In this document: one piece after another, positions 21,279 to 31,340 of the stretch
Position numbering within the stretch: position 1 is the first letter of the stretch
Layout: each line of letters opens with the position of its first letter
NCBI RefSeq assembly: GCF_037042905.1
Contig: NC_087254.1
Coordinates: 12,261,103 to 12,325,102, forward strand
Origin: Lytechinus pictus
Taxonomy: Eukaryota > Echinodermata > Echinoidea > Temnopleuroida > Toxopneustidae
Direction: 5' to 3'
DNA: 64,000 nucleotides
Position numbers and translations under genes: made by a program
Notes under the pieces: model-generated
The model's input: the letters and a program-made list of their open reading frames with translations, nothing else
What the model was told of the DNA's origin: nothing
Database searches by the model: none

Positions 21279-22120
21279 GGTTTGCTAGCTGATTATCTTA
21301 TTCTGAATTAAACTACTTTCTTCATCTTTACAAAGCGCAAAGTTTCACCTACTTTCGTGTGTACCTCAAGGTTACAATGTCAGTTATACTGTCTATTTGC
21401 AAAATATTATTGTGCTTGTGCAACACTTCCATTTCATTCAACAACTACTATTACATATTTGAGCTTATTTTAAATAGTGTTTCTTTCCCTGTCTAAAAGT
21501 GAGCACAACACTCAAATGCTTGTTAAAATGAGAATATATAGATTGATCTACATAATTGAACAGGAGGAAAGGAACATGACAAAACAATGGAAAAGGGGAG
21601 AATAAGGGGGGAAAGAGAGAGGAGAAAAAGAGTGGTTGTGAGAAAGAGATTTAGTTAGAAGAAAATAATATACCACTTAAGAAAAAAAGTATAAAAAATA
21701 TATTCATGTAAAATCACGTCCATGCATATTTATAACACACAAGTCTATGAGGTGTTTTAAAACACGTTTTTTTTGTAAAAAAAACGGGTGTTTTAAAACG
21801 CGTTTTAAAACATGTTTTAAAACACACCGTTTAAAACGTGCCAACCCTGCTGGAAAACTTTAATACATGTACATGTACTGTACATTAAGCCAGTGAATCT
21901 TTTGTCAGCCATCCATTCTTTGAAAACATGTAAATCTAATTATTAATTTTAATATAGATCTAGTGCCCTCTCTTTGTACAATTCAAATTTTTTTTAAGGG
22001 TCATTTATTTTCAACAGATCTTACATACATGTAATTGTGTTTGTACATCAGAAAACCATAAAGATCATATCCTGAAAATTATCCGCCTGTTCCATATTTT
22101 AAAAGTGTTTTCTATTAAAA

Positions 22121-23311
22121 AACAAGTGGAACGCCTCTGGCAGTCTCGCCTGCATTACGTGATTTAATATAGCAGCAGTGCTAACTTTGAAAACTACTAT
22201 TAAATAATCATTCACAAAAACACCATTCATATAATGACATAATACCACGTTCATTGACCATAAATGACATTTGAACGGTGACTTAAGACTTGTCAACTAC
22301 ACCCATGTCCACGTTTCATTCACTCTATCCATAAACTTTCAAAGTTATGATGGCAATTCAACAATTACCCCAACATGGCCTATAAAGTTTATTGACCTTA
22401 TTAAACTGACCTTTGACCTTGGTTTTGTGACCTGAAACTCACAGGGGATGTTCAGTGATACTTGATTACTCTTATATCCCAAGTTGTATGAACTAGATCC
22501 ATAAACTTTCAGAGTTAGGATGGTAATTCAACAAATACCCCTGACACGGCCAAAGTTCATTGACCTTTAATGACCTTTGACCATGGTCATGTGACCTGAA
22601 ACTTGTACAGGATGCTCAGTGATACTTGATTACTCTTATGTCCAAGTTTTATGAACTAGATCCATAAACTTTCAGAGTTAGGATGGTAATTTAACAAATA
22701 TCCCCAACACGGCCAAAGTTCATTGACCTTAAATGACCATTGACCATGGTCATGTGACCTGAAACTCGCACAGGATATTCAGTGGTACTTGATTAACCTA
22801 ATGTCCAAGTTTCATGAACTAGATCCATAAATTTTCAAAGTTATGATGGTAATTCAACAAATACCCCCAACTTGGCCAAAGTTCATTGACCCTAAATGAC
22901 CTTTGACCTTGGTCACGTGACCTGAAACTCAGGCAGGATGTTCACTAATACTTGATTAACCTTATGCTCAAGTTTCATGAACTAGGTCTATATACTTTCT
23001 AAGTTATGATGTCATTTCAAAAACTTAACCTTCGGTTAAGATTTTGAAAATAATTCTCCCAACATGGTCTAAGTTCATTGACCCTAAATGACCTTTGACC
23101 TTGGTCACGTGACCTGAAACTCAGGCAGGATATTCAGTAATACTTGATTAAGCTTATGTCCAAGTTTCATGAACTAGGTCCATATACTTTCTAAGTTATG
23201 ATGTAATTTCAAAAACTTAACCTTAGGTTAAGATTTGATGTTGACGCCGCCGCCGTCGCCGTCGGAAAAGCGGCGCCTATAGTCTCGCTCTGCTATGCAG
23301 GCGAGACAAAA
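22121..23311. mobile_element. Element with CTCGCCTGCA ends and ~163-bp tandem core
   Basis: It starts AACAAGTGGAACGCCTCTGG with AGTCTCGCCTGCA and ends GGCGCCTATAGTCTCGCTCT with GCAGGCGAGACA. The core repeats about every 163 bp: CAAAGTTCATTGACC-type anchors lie at 22383, 22551, 22714, 22877 and 23069, the last interval having a 29-bp insert. Units carry TGACCTTTGACCT (perfect at 22407, 22897 and 23089) and GGTCACGTGACC (22911 and 23103). It lies in the large JOSD intron. Confidence 0.9.
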
Positions 23312-23644
23312 ATGCAGATTCTACTGATTGGGCATTCAATCAAAATCTTCATCCACACCCACACCACTATCTTGGGACATACAGATTACAGACTCATACT
23401 AAACTGTCCGTAAGAGGCACTTTTAGATGATTTACATGTACCAAAACTTTTAATTAATAAAGGCTTTAAATGTACACAACTTAAAAATTTTATTTTCTTA
23501 CAGGACTTTTGAAGATTTTTTTTATCACAGAAAAAAAAATACGCAAGTTGAATTTGAAGAGAGAGAGAGAGAGAGATTGAAAAAAAGTTGAATGATTTCC
23601 ATTCACATTTCATTAAATGGTCTTGTTCACCTTTATATGGTTTG

Positions 23645-24245
23645 TTAAAGGGATGGTCCGGGCTGAAAGTATTTATAGCTTAAGCCTTAATATTAAAATA
23701 GAGTAGAATTCACTGAGCAAAATGCTGAAAATTTCATCAAAATCGGATAACAAATAAACAAAGTTATTAAATTTTAAAGTTTATCAATATTTTGTGAAAA
23801 CAGTCGTCATGAATATTCATTAGGTGGGCTGATGATGTCACATCCCCACTTGTTCTTTGTATTTTATTATATGAAATTAGGTTTATTCAAATTTTTTCCT
23901 CCAAGAACTATAAAAATTGGATTGACAACTGATTTAGTGCATTAGATATTTATTGCTGCAACTTATTTCATTATAAGGGAGACATATTATTCACACGACT
24001 ATGAAATAATGAAAAAATTATGATTTTATGTAATAACTTAAAAAAACTGAAAGTGGAGATGTGACATCATCAGCCTGCCTAATGAATATCCATGACGACT
24101 GTTTTCACAAAATATTGCTAAACTTCAAACTTCAATAACTTTATTATTTGTTATCCGATTTTGATGAAATTTTCGGCATTTTGCTCAGTGAATTCTACTC
24201 TACGTATTAAGATATAAATATTTTCAGCCCGGACCATCCCTTTAA
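23645..24245. mobile_element. TTAA-flanked miniature element, family D
   Basis: TTAAAGGGATGGTCCGGGCT and AGCCCGGACCATCCCTTTAA are perfect inverted ends. The long arms include ATTTCATCAAAATCGGATAA and its inverse. An ATGAATATTCATTAGG / CCTAATGAATATCCATGA pair marks inner arms. The tip differs from family C but the subterminal module is shared. It lies in the JOSD intron. Confidence 0.93.
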
Positions 24246-24286
24246 TACTGATTCCACTCATTAAACCAACATGACATACTATAATT

Positions 24287-24470
24287 AGTCTGCAGGTACA
24301 GCAACACAGACCCTTGGTTTTCACAATTTGTACAGTGCACAATGCAGAGTCTGAAGTAGTGAGACTAGATTCAATATGTACTGTGGCTGGCAGAGAGTTT
24401 GGAGTCTAGTCTTCACTCTCTAACATGGTTGTGGTCAAAAGTGTCAAATTGAATTCTGTGCTTGTATTTC
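24287..24470. repeat. Dispersed repeat shared with 62968-63165
   Basis: Both copies contain CAATGCAGAGTCTGAAGTAG, TGAGACTAGATTCA and TATGTACTGTGGCTG in the same order, then GTCTAGTCTTYACT and CTGTGCTTGYA. The copies lie in the introns of the two different genes. The element type is unknown. Confidence 0.8.
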
Positions 24471-24602
24471 TATAGGCCTACTGTACTAAAAACAGGTTCA
24501 AATTAATGAGAACAGTGTGATTAAACACGTGCTGTACAATTAACATTGTCCAGCAAAAACTCAGCATTGTGTACACTGCATACAAAAAATTAAGAGGCCT
24601 TA

Positions 24603-24764
24603 TACCTCGGTCACATTTGCTCTACGGCAGCCGTACGGCTAGTCGAAAACAGCCGTTTTGACATTTTTAGCACCAGCTACATATAGGTGGTTTGAATTAA
24701 AATCACTAAAACAGCTGTTTTCTGCTCGCCGTACGGCCGCCGTAGAGCAAATGTGACCGAGGTG
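24603..24764. mobile_element. Palindromic miniature element, family A copy 2
   Basis: TACCTCGGTCACATTTGCTC and GAGCAAATGTGACCGAGGTG are inverted over 19 of 20 positions, with CTACGGCAGCCGTACGG arms. Compared with copy 1 at 1986-2149 it has the same centre, ATATAGGTGGTTTGAAT. It lies in the JOSD intron. Confidence 0.9.
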
Positions 24765-25529
24765 TCAATAAACATTCAAGGTCACCATCAAATTATCATG
24801 TAGGCCTACAGATTTTATAAGTTAGAAAAAGAAGAGTGTTTTCTGACACACATTGGAGTACACACATTCTCCGATGTGAGAATTCATAAATAAATGCATT
24901 GCAAATGTCAGTTTAACAATTGATATCCCCTCCCCCACAAATAATACCAAATTGTCAATCAAGGTTAATTACGGGACCTGTCTTCATGAATAATAATTAC
25001 ACCTGTACACCACGCTTATTACAAATGGTGCATATCAAGGGACAAAGAAGAAAAGGGAACGAAAGAAAGTTGCTGGCATTGGTAACTCATTCAAAATACT
25101 ATTAGTATACTACTCATTTCTTTTAAAATACCCTCTTTCACCGGCTTAAGATTTTAAGACCTTAAGAATTTAATGCTACTGACGCTGATATGTTAACAAA
25201 AAGAGGTTTTTATGTATCAGCAATTTTTTTTTCATTTCATGAATTTGTTCTTTTGCATTCATTGATTCCACACACATCATGAATATCCTTAATTTTCAAA
25301 CAATGAAGAAATGCACCATACCGTGTATACATTAAAAATAATGAATATTTACAATATTTGAAATACTTTTTTTCAAAACAGACTATTAAACTGTATCCAT
25401 ACATTTTCAATAACTGAATTACAATGTACTGTACATGTACCGGCATGTACTTAGAAATATTTTGGAAAATAAGACATGAAGAAATTACAAAAATCTGAAA
25501 AATGTTCCTAATTGCCATATCAGACATAC
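24765..25529. other. Intron just downstream of the catalytic-Cys exon
   Basis: AT-rich intron with nothing recognised except TGTACTGTACATGTAC (about 25425-25440), part of the TACATGTA palindrome excess. The 123-codon minus frame 25237-25608 merely overlaps the exon in another frame. Confidence 0.5.
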
Positions 25530-25680
25530 CTCTGGCAGAGCTCATCCATGGATTGTTTATTGAAAGCCTTGGCATCCTGGAACACATTATTGAGGGCATG
25601 GAGAGCACACAGCTCCCAACGCTGCTTCTCGTGGTAGATCGGCATTACACCTCCTTGGAGGTCAAAGGTCACTTTGTCAG
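25530..25680 (-). CDS. JOSD2: Josephin deubiquitinase, exon with the catalytic Cys
   Basis: First visible coding exon of a minus-strand Josephin-family cysteine protease, a family that removes ubiquitin from proteins. The in-frame Met at 25645 opens with [20 protein letters not shown]; the LCALHALNN block carries the nucleophile, Cys13. The exon is bounded by a TTTTCAG acceptor (intron bases 25681 upward) and a GTATGT donor (25529 downward), and ends after two bases of a codon. Eleven codons upstream of the Met are open to the acceptor, so the true start may lie in an unseen exon; human JOSD1 and JOSD2 have longer N-termini. Joined to 18606-18731 and 16069-16372 it gives 181 residues, close to human JOSD2 (188). 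The body resembles JOSD2 slightly more than JOSD1, but an invertebrate may have one gene co-orthologous to both, so the symbol is provisional. There is no ataxin-3-like C-terminal UIM region. Confidence 0.95.
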
Positions 25681-25814
25681 CTGAAAATGTAATCATTCAA
25701 ATCCAGTAACAATTATCATAGAAGTGCATACAGAGTAGCTAAGCTCTATGTACATTTATGTAATGCATCTGAGCATCTGAGGAAATGCTACTACTACCAT
25801 GTACAGTATACATA

Positions 25815-26292
25815 AGGTGGTTTCAGACCGCCTCGAAGTTCGCCAGTTCCAGGTATTCTCTGATCGGGAAATTTACCCCGATCAGAAAATACCAGGTATT
25901 TTGGCGGTGTGAAAGCAAACTACGCGTAATATCCCCGAAAGAAAATACCCAATAAATAGTAGGTACTTGGCGAAATTACGAGAACTTTCGCGGGGATTTT
26001 TCCAAGGTCGTGGGTATTTTGGCGGTCTGAAAGCAAATTACGGGAACTTTTAGCCCAGCGTGTCGTTGGGTGCGGCGCCGTGCATGGGTTGCTGCTGGGC
26101 TAGTGATTTTGAATTTCGCGCCTTGCTGCTTATCAGACCATACTGCGCATGCTCGTAACTTCAGGAACTTATCCCGAAGGGTATGTTTCAGGGCGGTGTG
26201 AATGCAGGAATAATTAATGGGTATTTTTCAGCCTAAAAAAGTTCTCGTAATTTAACGGGGATTCTTGTGATCGAGGCGGTTTGAAACCACCT
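25815..26292. mobile_element. Foldback miniature element with AGGTGGTTTCAGACC ends
   Basis: The ends AGGTGGTTTCAGACCGCCTC and GAGGCGGTTTGAAACCACCT are inverted with two mismatches. The interior repeats phrases TTTTGGCGGTSTGAAAGCAA and has inner hairpins such as GATCGGG...CCCGATC. Non-coding. It lies just upstream of the first visible JOSD exon (135 bp), so it may sit in the gene's upstream intron or promoter. Confidence 0.9.
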
Positions 26293-27417
26293 AGTGTCTC
26301 CAGCAATTTCTATGACTGTACAACACTGCAAAAGGGGAAGACTTAAAGGGGAACTTTACCCCGATGGTGTCATTGATAACTTAGATTTACTAAAATAGAT
26401 AAAAATATCTGTCAAAATTTGATGAAAATCTGTCCAAGAATAACAGAATTTTGCATTTGTTTTGTCAAAGATGAGCAGCTCTTCCATATGCAGTATGATA
26501 TCAATTCCAAAAATGTCCTATTCTCCAAAAAATGAATATATATGATTTTCAATTGTGTTGTCTCCTCAGACACGTTATTTCATACCCCATTCTATAAGAA
26601 AAATATTGCATATTATCACCCGTATCAGACATCTGAGCTGGTCATTTACAAAACTGAAATGCCCTAGATTTTCTGAATATCGGGAAGGGATAGGCATATT
26701 GTTAGTATTTTGCTCAGTCTCTATGCATGTATAATCATGGTATACTTTGCATGCAAAGACGACGCAAAACATACCTTTGTATTTTCCCTGGTCTCACACC
26801 CGGGCATTTGAGGATGCGTGTAAAGAGATACGCTTTATAATGATCCACGCACCAACAATATAGGTCATAATTAAAGACAACGCTGTACACGAGTGCTTAC
26901 AAGTACATCATAATGGGGCTCCACACTAACCATTTTTTTCTAATGGTCCAACCTGTTCATGTTGGACCAGTAAATACCCAGTTTTTCCATTTTTACTGGT
27001 CCAAACCTATAATTTACTGATCCCCAAAATAAATAAAAACCTAAGAGACTTTAGTTTATTTTGCTGCCTTTTATTGCATATTGTTACCACCCCAAAAAAA
27101 ACCACACACACTACAACATGAATCATGAGAGCCATTTCTTGAGACTCCAGAGCCATTTTTATGATGAACAAAAGAAGAAAATATAATTTGTATCAGTTTG
27201 ATATATTTTTATACTGTTCATGTCGGACCAGTAAATCTGGCTATTTCTGAAAAGTTACTGGCCCGACATTAATTTTTACCGGTCTGGGACCGTCAGACCA
27301 GTGCCAGTGTCACGTGCTGGTAAAGTGCAGAGCTTAGACCCTAATATAAACGTGACAACAATAGAAATATCTCAATTTTCATGATTTTTGCTCTAGATAT
27401 CTGATTTGGATAATAAA
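26293..27417. repeat. Repeat fragments, no gene
   Basis: From 26343 there is one end of a TTAAAGGGGAACTTTACCCC-type element with a TTTGATGAAAATCTGTCCAA module but no matching far end. From about 26920 to 27310 a degenerate repeat contains CTGTTCATGTTGGACCAGTA and again CTGTTCATGTCGGACCAGTA. The 65-codon frame at 26575-26772 is not recognised. Confidence 0.5.
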
Positions 27418-27605
27418 AATATTGACTGGCTCTTCTCTCGCGGAACATCAAATATATTGCCCTTAAAAGAACCATATTGCCCTCGTCTAAAGACTCGGAC
27501 CACTTGCTCTTAAAAGAGCCATATTGCCCCCGTCTAAGGACTCGGACCAATATGATTCTTTTGCTGGCAATATATTTGATGTTCCCCTCAAAGCCAGTCA
27601 ATATT
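27418..27605. mobile_element. Short element with ~42-bp terminal inverted repeats and inner duplication
   Basis: Arms AATATTGACTGGCT...GAACATCAAATATATTGCC and GGCAATATATTTGATGTTC...AGCCAGTCAATATT are inverted with a few differences in the middle. Between them are two 47-bp direct repeats (starts 27462 and 27509) carrying CCATATTGCCC and GTCTAA(A/G)GACTCGGACCA. Non-coding. Confidence 0.9.
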
Positions 27606-27844
27606 GGCTACTGGTAGTTGTTCACAGATGTCACAATTAAATACTTTGATAGATTTTCATAAAACCTGCCTGATCTGAATCAGTTCCAAGGATGGTTTCT
27701 TGGATTGCCTTGGGGCTTTTTGAATGTTAACACTTGTGGGCTGGACTGGTTTCAACTGAATCAGTTAACGAAACAGAATGTGAATTGGGTCTAACAAATA
27801 GGTGATCAATACACTTTGAACAGTAGCACTTCATAGACATGCAC

Positions 27845-28243
27845 CATTATTATTATTATTATTATTATTTGTTTGGCGTCACCTGTGCCTGGGAGGCGAA
27901 AAGCGAACTGAATCACTATGACCCGCAGGTCTCTCCTCCCGATATAACTGATTGGAGGGAATGCAGGTGGACCACTACACCAGGGTTTCCCCCTACTCTT
28001 ATACGAATAGTGCAGTGGGTTCTTAACGTGCAAAGGTGGTGACTCTCCTCTACACGGGGCCTCCATTTAACGTCTTATCCGAGGGACGGAGTGTTTTCCA
28101 TTGTAACATAGCCTGCATCTATGAAACATGGGAGAGACGTTTACACACAACGCACTGGCTTCAGTCATCCGCCCGGGGTGGACTCGAACCCACGATCTTT
28201 GGTTCGACGGGCAGACGCGTTACCGACTGAGCCAACACCGCTC
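27845..28243 (-). mobile_element. tRNA-derived SINE (family S1)
   Basis: On the minus strand the element starts with a tRNA-like head holding an A box TGGCTCAGTCGG and a B box GGTTCGAGTCC, 50-60 bp apart. A body follows (GATAAGACGTTAAATGGAGG, CCACTGCACTATTCGTATAA, CGGGAGGAGAGACCTGCGGG), ending in an (AAT)n tail at 27845-27871. Length is about 400 bp. Both polymerase III boxes match consensus, so the promoter may still work. SINEs have no protein and move by LINE machinery. Confidence 0.9.
28168..28243 (-). ncRNA. tRNA-like head of SINE S1
   Basis: This part carries the internal polymerase III promoter boxes. It is tRNA-like in layout but does not fold cleanly into a standard acceptor stem, so it is the head of the SINE and not a tRNA gene. 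Confidence 0.75.
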
Positions 28244-28248
28244 AGTAC

Positions 28249-28266
28249 ATTACATGTACATGTAAT
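28249..28266. repeat. Perfect 18-bp palindrome ATTACATGTACATGTAAT
   Basis: Self-complementary over all 18 bases, six bases from the SINE head. It shares the TACATGTA core with 15045-15064. Confidence 0.9.
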
Positions 28267-28827
28267 ATTTTTCATATTCAATCATTGCCATGAGCATGCA
28301 ATAGAATGTTTTCCAAATTACAACACCAAAAAATTCATTTCTTAAATGCATTATGTACTTACATCTGTGGAAGTGCACAGAGTCAGCATGTGCAAATTCA
28401 GCAAAGCAATGCCTGTGAAGCACTGTACATACTGCTTGAAGGCTTGTGCTTGTCTGTCGTTGATCTTGCTATGATTCAAGTTTCATGATGCATTGATAAT
28501 CATTTAGACCTGCATAATCCCATGTACTAATCCTTGGAGATTAGCTAATCGCCTAATGGACTTGCGCTTCCAGTTAAGGGCAATCTTGTAGGGAAACCTA
28601 CGTGTGGGTTGCTGATAAGATTATCTGTATGGGAGAGCAATTACATGTAAAGGTATTGGGTTAATATCCAATTATGAGCTTTGTGCACACCCCCCCCCCC
28701 CCCCATTCCAACACATAAACATTCATTAATCAGTTATAGCATTCAAAAGAAGTAAAAATTAATGTTCATATCATATGCAAACATCACCTTGTGCGTCAAA
28801 ATGAGAAATCATCAAAGTGACTTACTA
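28267..28827. other. No gene seen
   Basis: AT-rich DNA with a C run at about 28690-28704. Only chance-length frames. Confidence 0.5.
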
Positions 28828-29084
28828 CCCTTTCACACGGTTAAAAAAAAATCGTAATTTGAATGATTCCGGTGACAAATAAGGCTATTGACAAATTTTT
28901 AGCACGTGTGAAACCAAACTAGAATCACTAACTATCACAAATTCAAATTCTACTCCAGAGGTGAATTCCAATTAAGTTTCACTCAAATTACGGTACAGAT
29001 TTTCCATCTGAAAGGGCCGATTTTTCTAAAGACGAATTGCATTCATCATTACAATGATGATTCTAGATTCACGTGTGAAAAGGC
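28828..29084. mobile_element. Miniature element with CCCTTTCACACG ends
   Basis: Ends CCCTTTCACACG and CGTGTGAAAAGGC are inverted. Inside, GCACGTGTGAAACCAAACTA and TCACGTGTGAAAAGG repeat the terminal motif. ACCACTTTTTT-like arms were not found, so symmetry is confined to the ends. Non-coding. Confidence 0.7.
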
Positions 29085-30179
29085 CGAGAGTTGGCAGAAA
29101 TGCAATTGACCAGATTCACTTTTTTCTGTGTTTAAATAGACAAAAAAGAGATAAGCCTGATAGCATATTTATGAAGAGAAACACAAAATAGTAGACTTTA
29201 TCTAGTATTTCATATGTAATAAAATATTAGCAAATTAGCAATATTATTAGCATGTTTATATTGCCATTAAGCTGATATATTTGAAGTTATGATGAACATC
29301 ACCATTCCAAACAAACAATACTTCTTCCTGATTTTTCTACAGTTCACAAAATTGAACCACACACACAACTATTAAATGTTACAAGTCTACAAGATGAAAA
29401 GGAAAACAGTTTACTGATCAACAAAAACATTAAACAAAAACACTGCAGTACATTGATATACATGAAATCGATTGATTGATCAAACAAAATAATTCATATT
29501 GAGAAAAAAAAAACATTAACAATTGACAGCATCACTGGTTCCAGGTCTTCAATTTCAATAATTCTATGGCAATGCCACTTTTCCATCAGGCATATTGTGG
29601 TACAAATGGAAAAATCAAGGCCAATTAGAGGGAGGGGGGATCAATGCCAGTCAACAGGACATCAAGAATCACAAGTTCAACCTTTGATAACCCTGGTTTA
29701 AGCCCTGTGGTTCGTGAACTTCATGAGCTAAATCTTCAGTGCATTAGATGATTATTTCACAAGTGCATTAATTCTTGATTTTATAAAGAGTACAGTATAC
29801 ATACCCACATACCATACATGCATTTTCTGTACAAGAATGAATGCATCCAAATTTTATTGTGACTCACAATAGCTGTTTGCAACATTCTACTGAACAGAAT
29901 TTGAAAAGAAAATGATAAAAATGTCAAAATACACAATGTTTTTTAGGCAAGTCTAGCATCTCACACACTACTACAGACACTTTTTTCTAAGATCACATAG
30001 TTTACATAATAGGCTGTGTATCATTTAAGAAAATGTTACAAAACTTTGTATGAGAACTTTATATGTAACTTGCATGTTTGTAAAATTGATCACAATTCAG
30101 ACTTTTATGATCTTTTAATAAACCATTTTATCTATCTATCTATCTATCTACTGTATCTATCACTATGAGACATTTTGAG
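29085..30179. other. AT-rich stretch, no gene
   Basis: Nothing coding was found. A (TATC)n microsatellite at 30129-30150 directly follows AATAAACCATTT, an arrangement that may mark the 3' end of an old retroelement insertion. Confidence 0.45.
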
Positions 30180-30495
30180 ATTTTCAACCCGGGGGGTGGG
30201 TACTTAGATTTGGTTTGGACGGGGGTGTGCGGCTGAAGGTTCAAAACCCATACCCATATTCAAGGGTTATTTTGGCTAATAAGGCACCCATAATTAAGGA
30301 TTTATCAACATTTGACAAGCAAAAAAAATAAATAAAAGGTTATCACCCAAAATTGGAGGAGAATATGGACCCATGTTTAAGGCCAGTATCTAAAAATTGG
30401 GGCCATGATTAGCCGGGATTTCCAAAAAAGCGACCCATTCCAGCGGCACATCCCTGCATGCCTTATTTCGTGATAACCCCCCCCCCCCCCCGGGT
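30180..30495. repeat. Dispersed repeat bounded by G and C runs
   Basis: It begins AACCCGGGGGGTGGGTACTT and ends in a C run (about 30478-30490) with CGGGTTTTTCAACC. The interior has CCCATACCCATATTCAAGGG and GGCACCCATAATTAAGGA. The ends are inverted over AACCCGGGGGG/CCCCCCGGGTT. Non-coding. Confidence 0.65.
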
Positions 30496-31198
30496 TTTTC
30501 AACCTCTGCAAAGTAGTAATAAAAAATTTGATTTTTATCCTGTGCTACTATCGTTATGACAGATATCTCTGAAGAGAATACTGTTTGTTGACACTTGGCC
30601 TTGGGTAATATATTGAGCAACTTGTGTTAAGACTAGAGGTGAATAAAAGGTGAATAATACTTTGTTGCTCTAATTCAAATATCATAAATCATCAGTCGTC
30701 AATTTTCATGACCATGACCATGACCATATTAAAAACAAGAATAAAAAAGTAATGAAATACATGTAATGATGAAACAAAATACTCATGGAATGAAGGGATA
30801 CTGTATGATGAATAAATGTAACTACCATAGTGAACATACATGCAGTTGGGAAATGATGAAGATTCTAATGACAATCATGATGATGATAATTTTGATTCTT
30901 GATGATAAATTCATATTGATGTCATGATGATAGTGATGGTAATGGTGGTCATGATGACGACTATTTAAACGCAAGTCGATTGGCCTTGTGCAAATTTTGT
31001 ATTGATTCAGTTTCCCCATGATTTGCCAATGGCATGACTCTTTTAACATTTGTTTTCCTGGAAATAGATTCTATAAAGATAAAATTAGGGGTCTACATGT
31101 AATAAGTACAAGGTATTTTTAAACAAAGTTTTTGCATTATCGCAAAATTGGGAACCACCATTCAGTTTGTACAGGAGTGCTTTAATCATTCAGTCACA
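30496..31198. other. No gene seen
   Basis: AT-rich, with a degenerate ATGATGATAAT-rich patch at 30855-30960 that gives chance frames. Confidence 0.5.
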
Positions 31199-31340
31199 TG
31201 CATTAGATCCAACGTTAGATCTAAAATGCATGCCACCCACTAGTTAAAAATCCACTGCCAAACGCGGTTCTTGGTGCGAGGTTAATACCTCTCACTAGTG
31301 TGAGCTTGAGTGGCATTAGATCGAACGTTAGATCTAAATT
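31199..31340. repeat. Paired GCATTAGATCNAACGTTAGA repeats
   Basis: A 28-bp block holding TTAGATCCAACGTTAGATCT (31203-31222) recurs in direct orientation near 31313-31340 with one change (GATCG for GATCC). The block itself contains the palindromes AACGTT and AGATCT. The spacer is about 90 bp. Confidence 0.75.

Larger units (their letters stand above)
19556..21849. mobile_element. hAT-like non-autonomous element with 8-bp target duplication
   Basis: The element begins CAGGGTTG and ends CAACCCTG (inverted), and is flanked on both sides by the identical 8-mer CTGGAAAA (19548-19555 and 21850-21857). CAGGG termini and 8-bp duplications are hallmarks of the hAT superfamily. The subterminal regions are full of AAACGTTTT/GTTTTAAAAC repeats on both sides. 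No transposase frame occurs inside, so it depends on an autonomous relative. A CR1-tailed SINE-like piece (20041-20285) and a TTAA element (20724-21278) are nested within it. It lies in the large JOSD intron. Confidence 0.9.

Noticed and set aside
25237..25608. 123-codon minus frame over the first JOSD exon
   Set aside because: Wrong frame relative to the Josephin motifs and runs through the donor into intron sequence.
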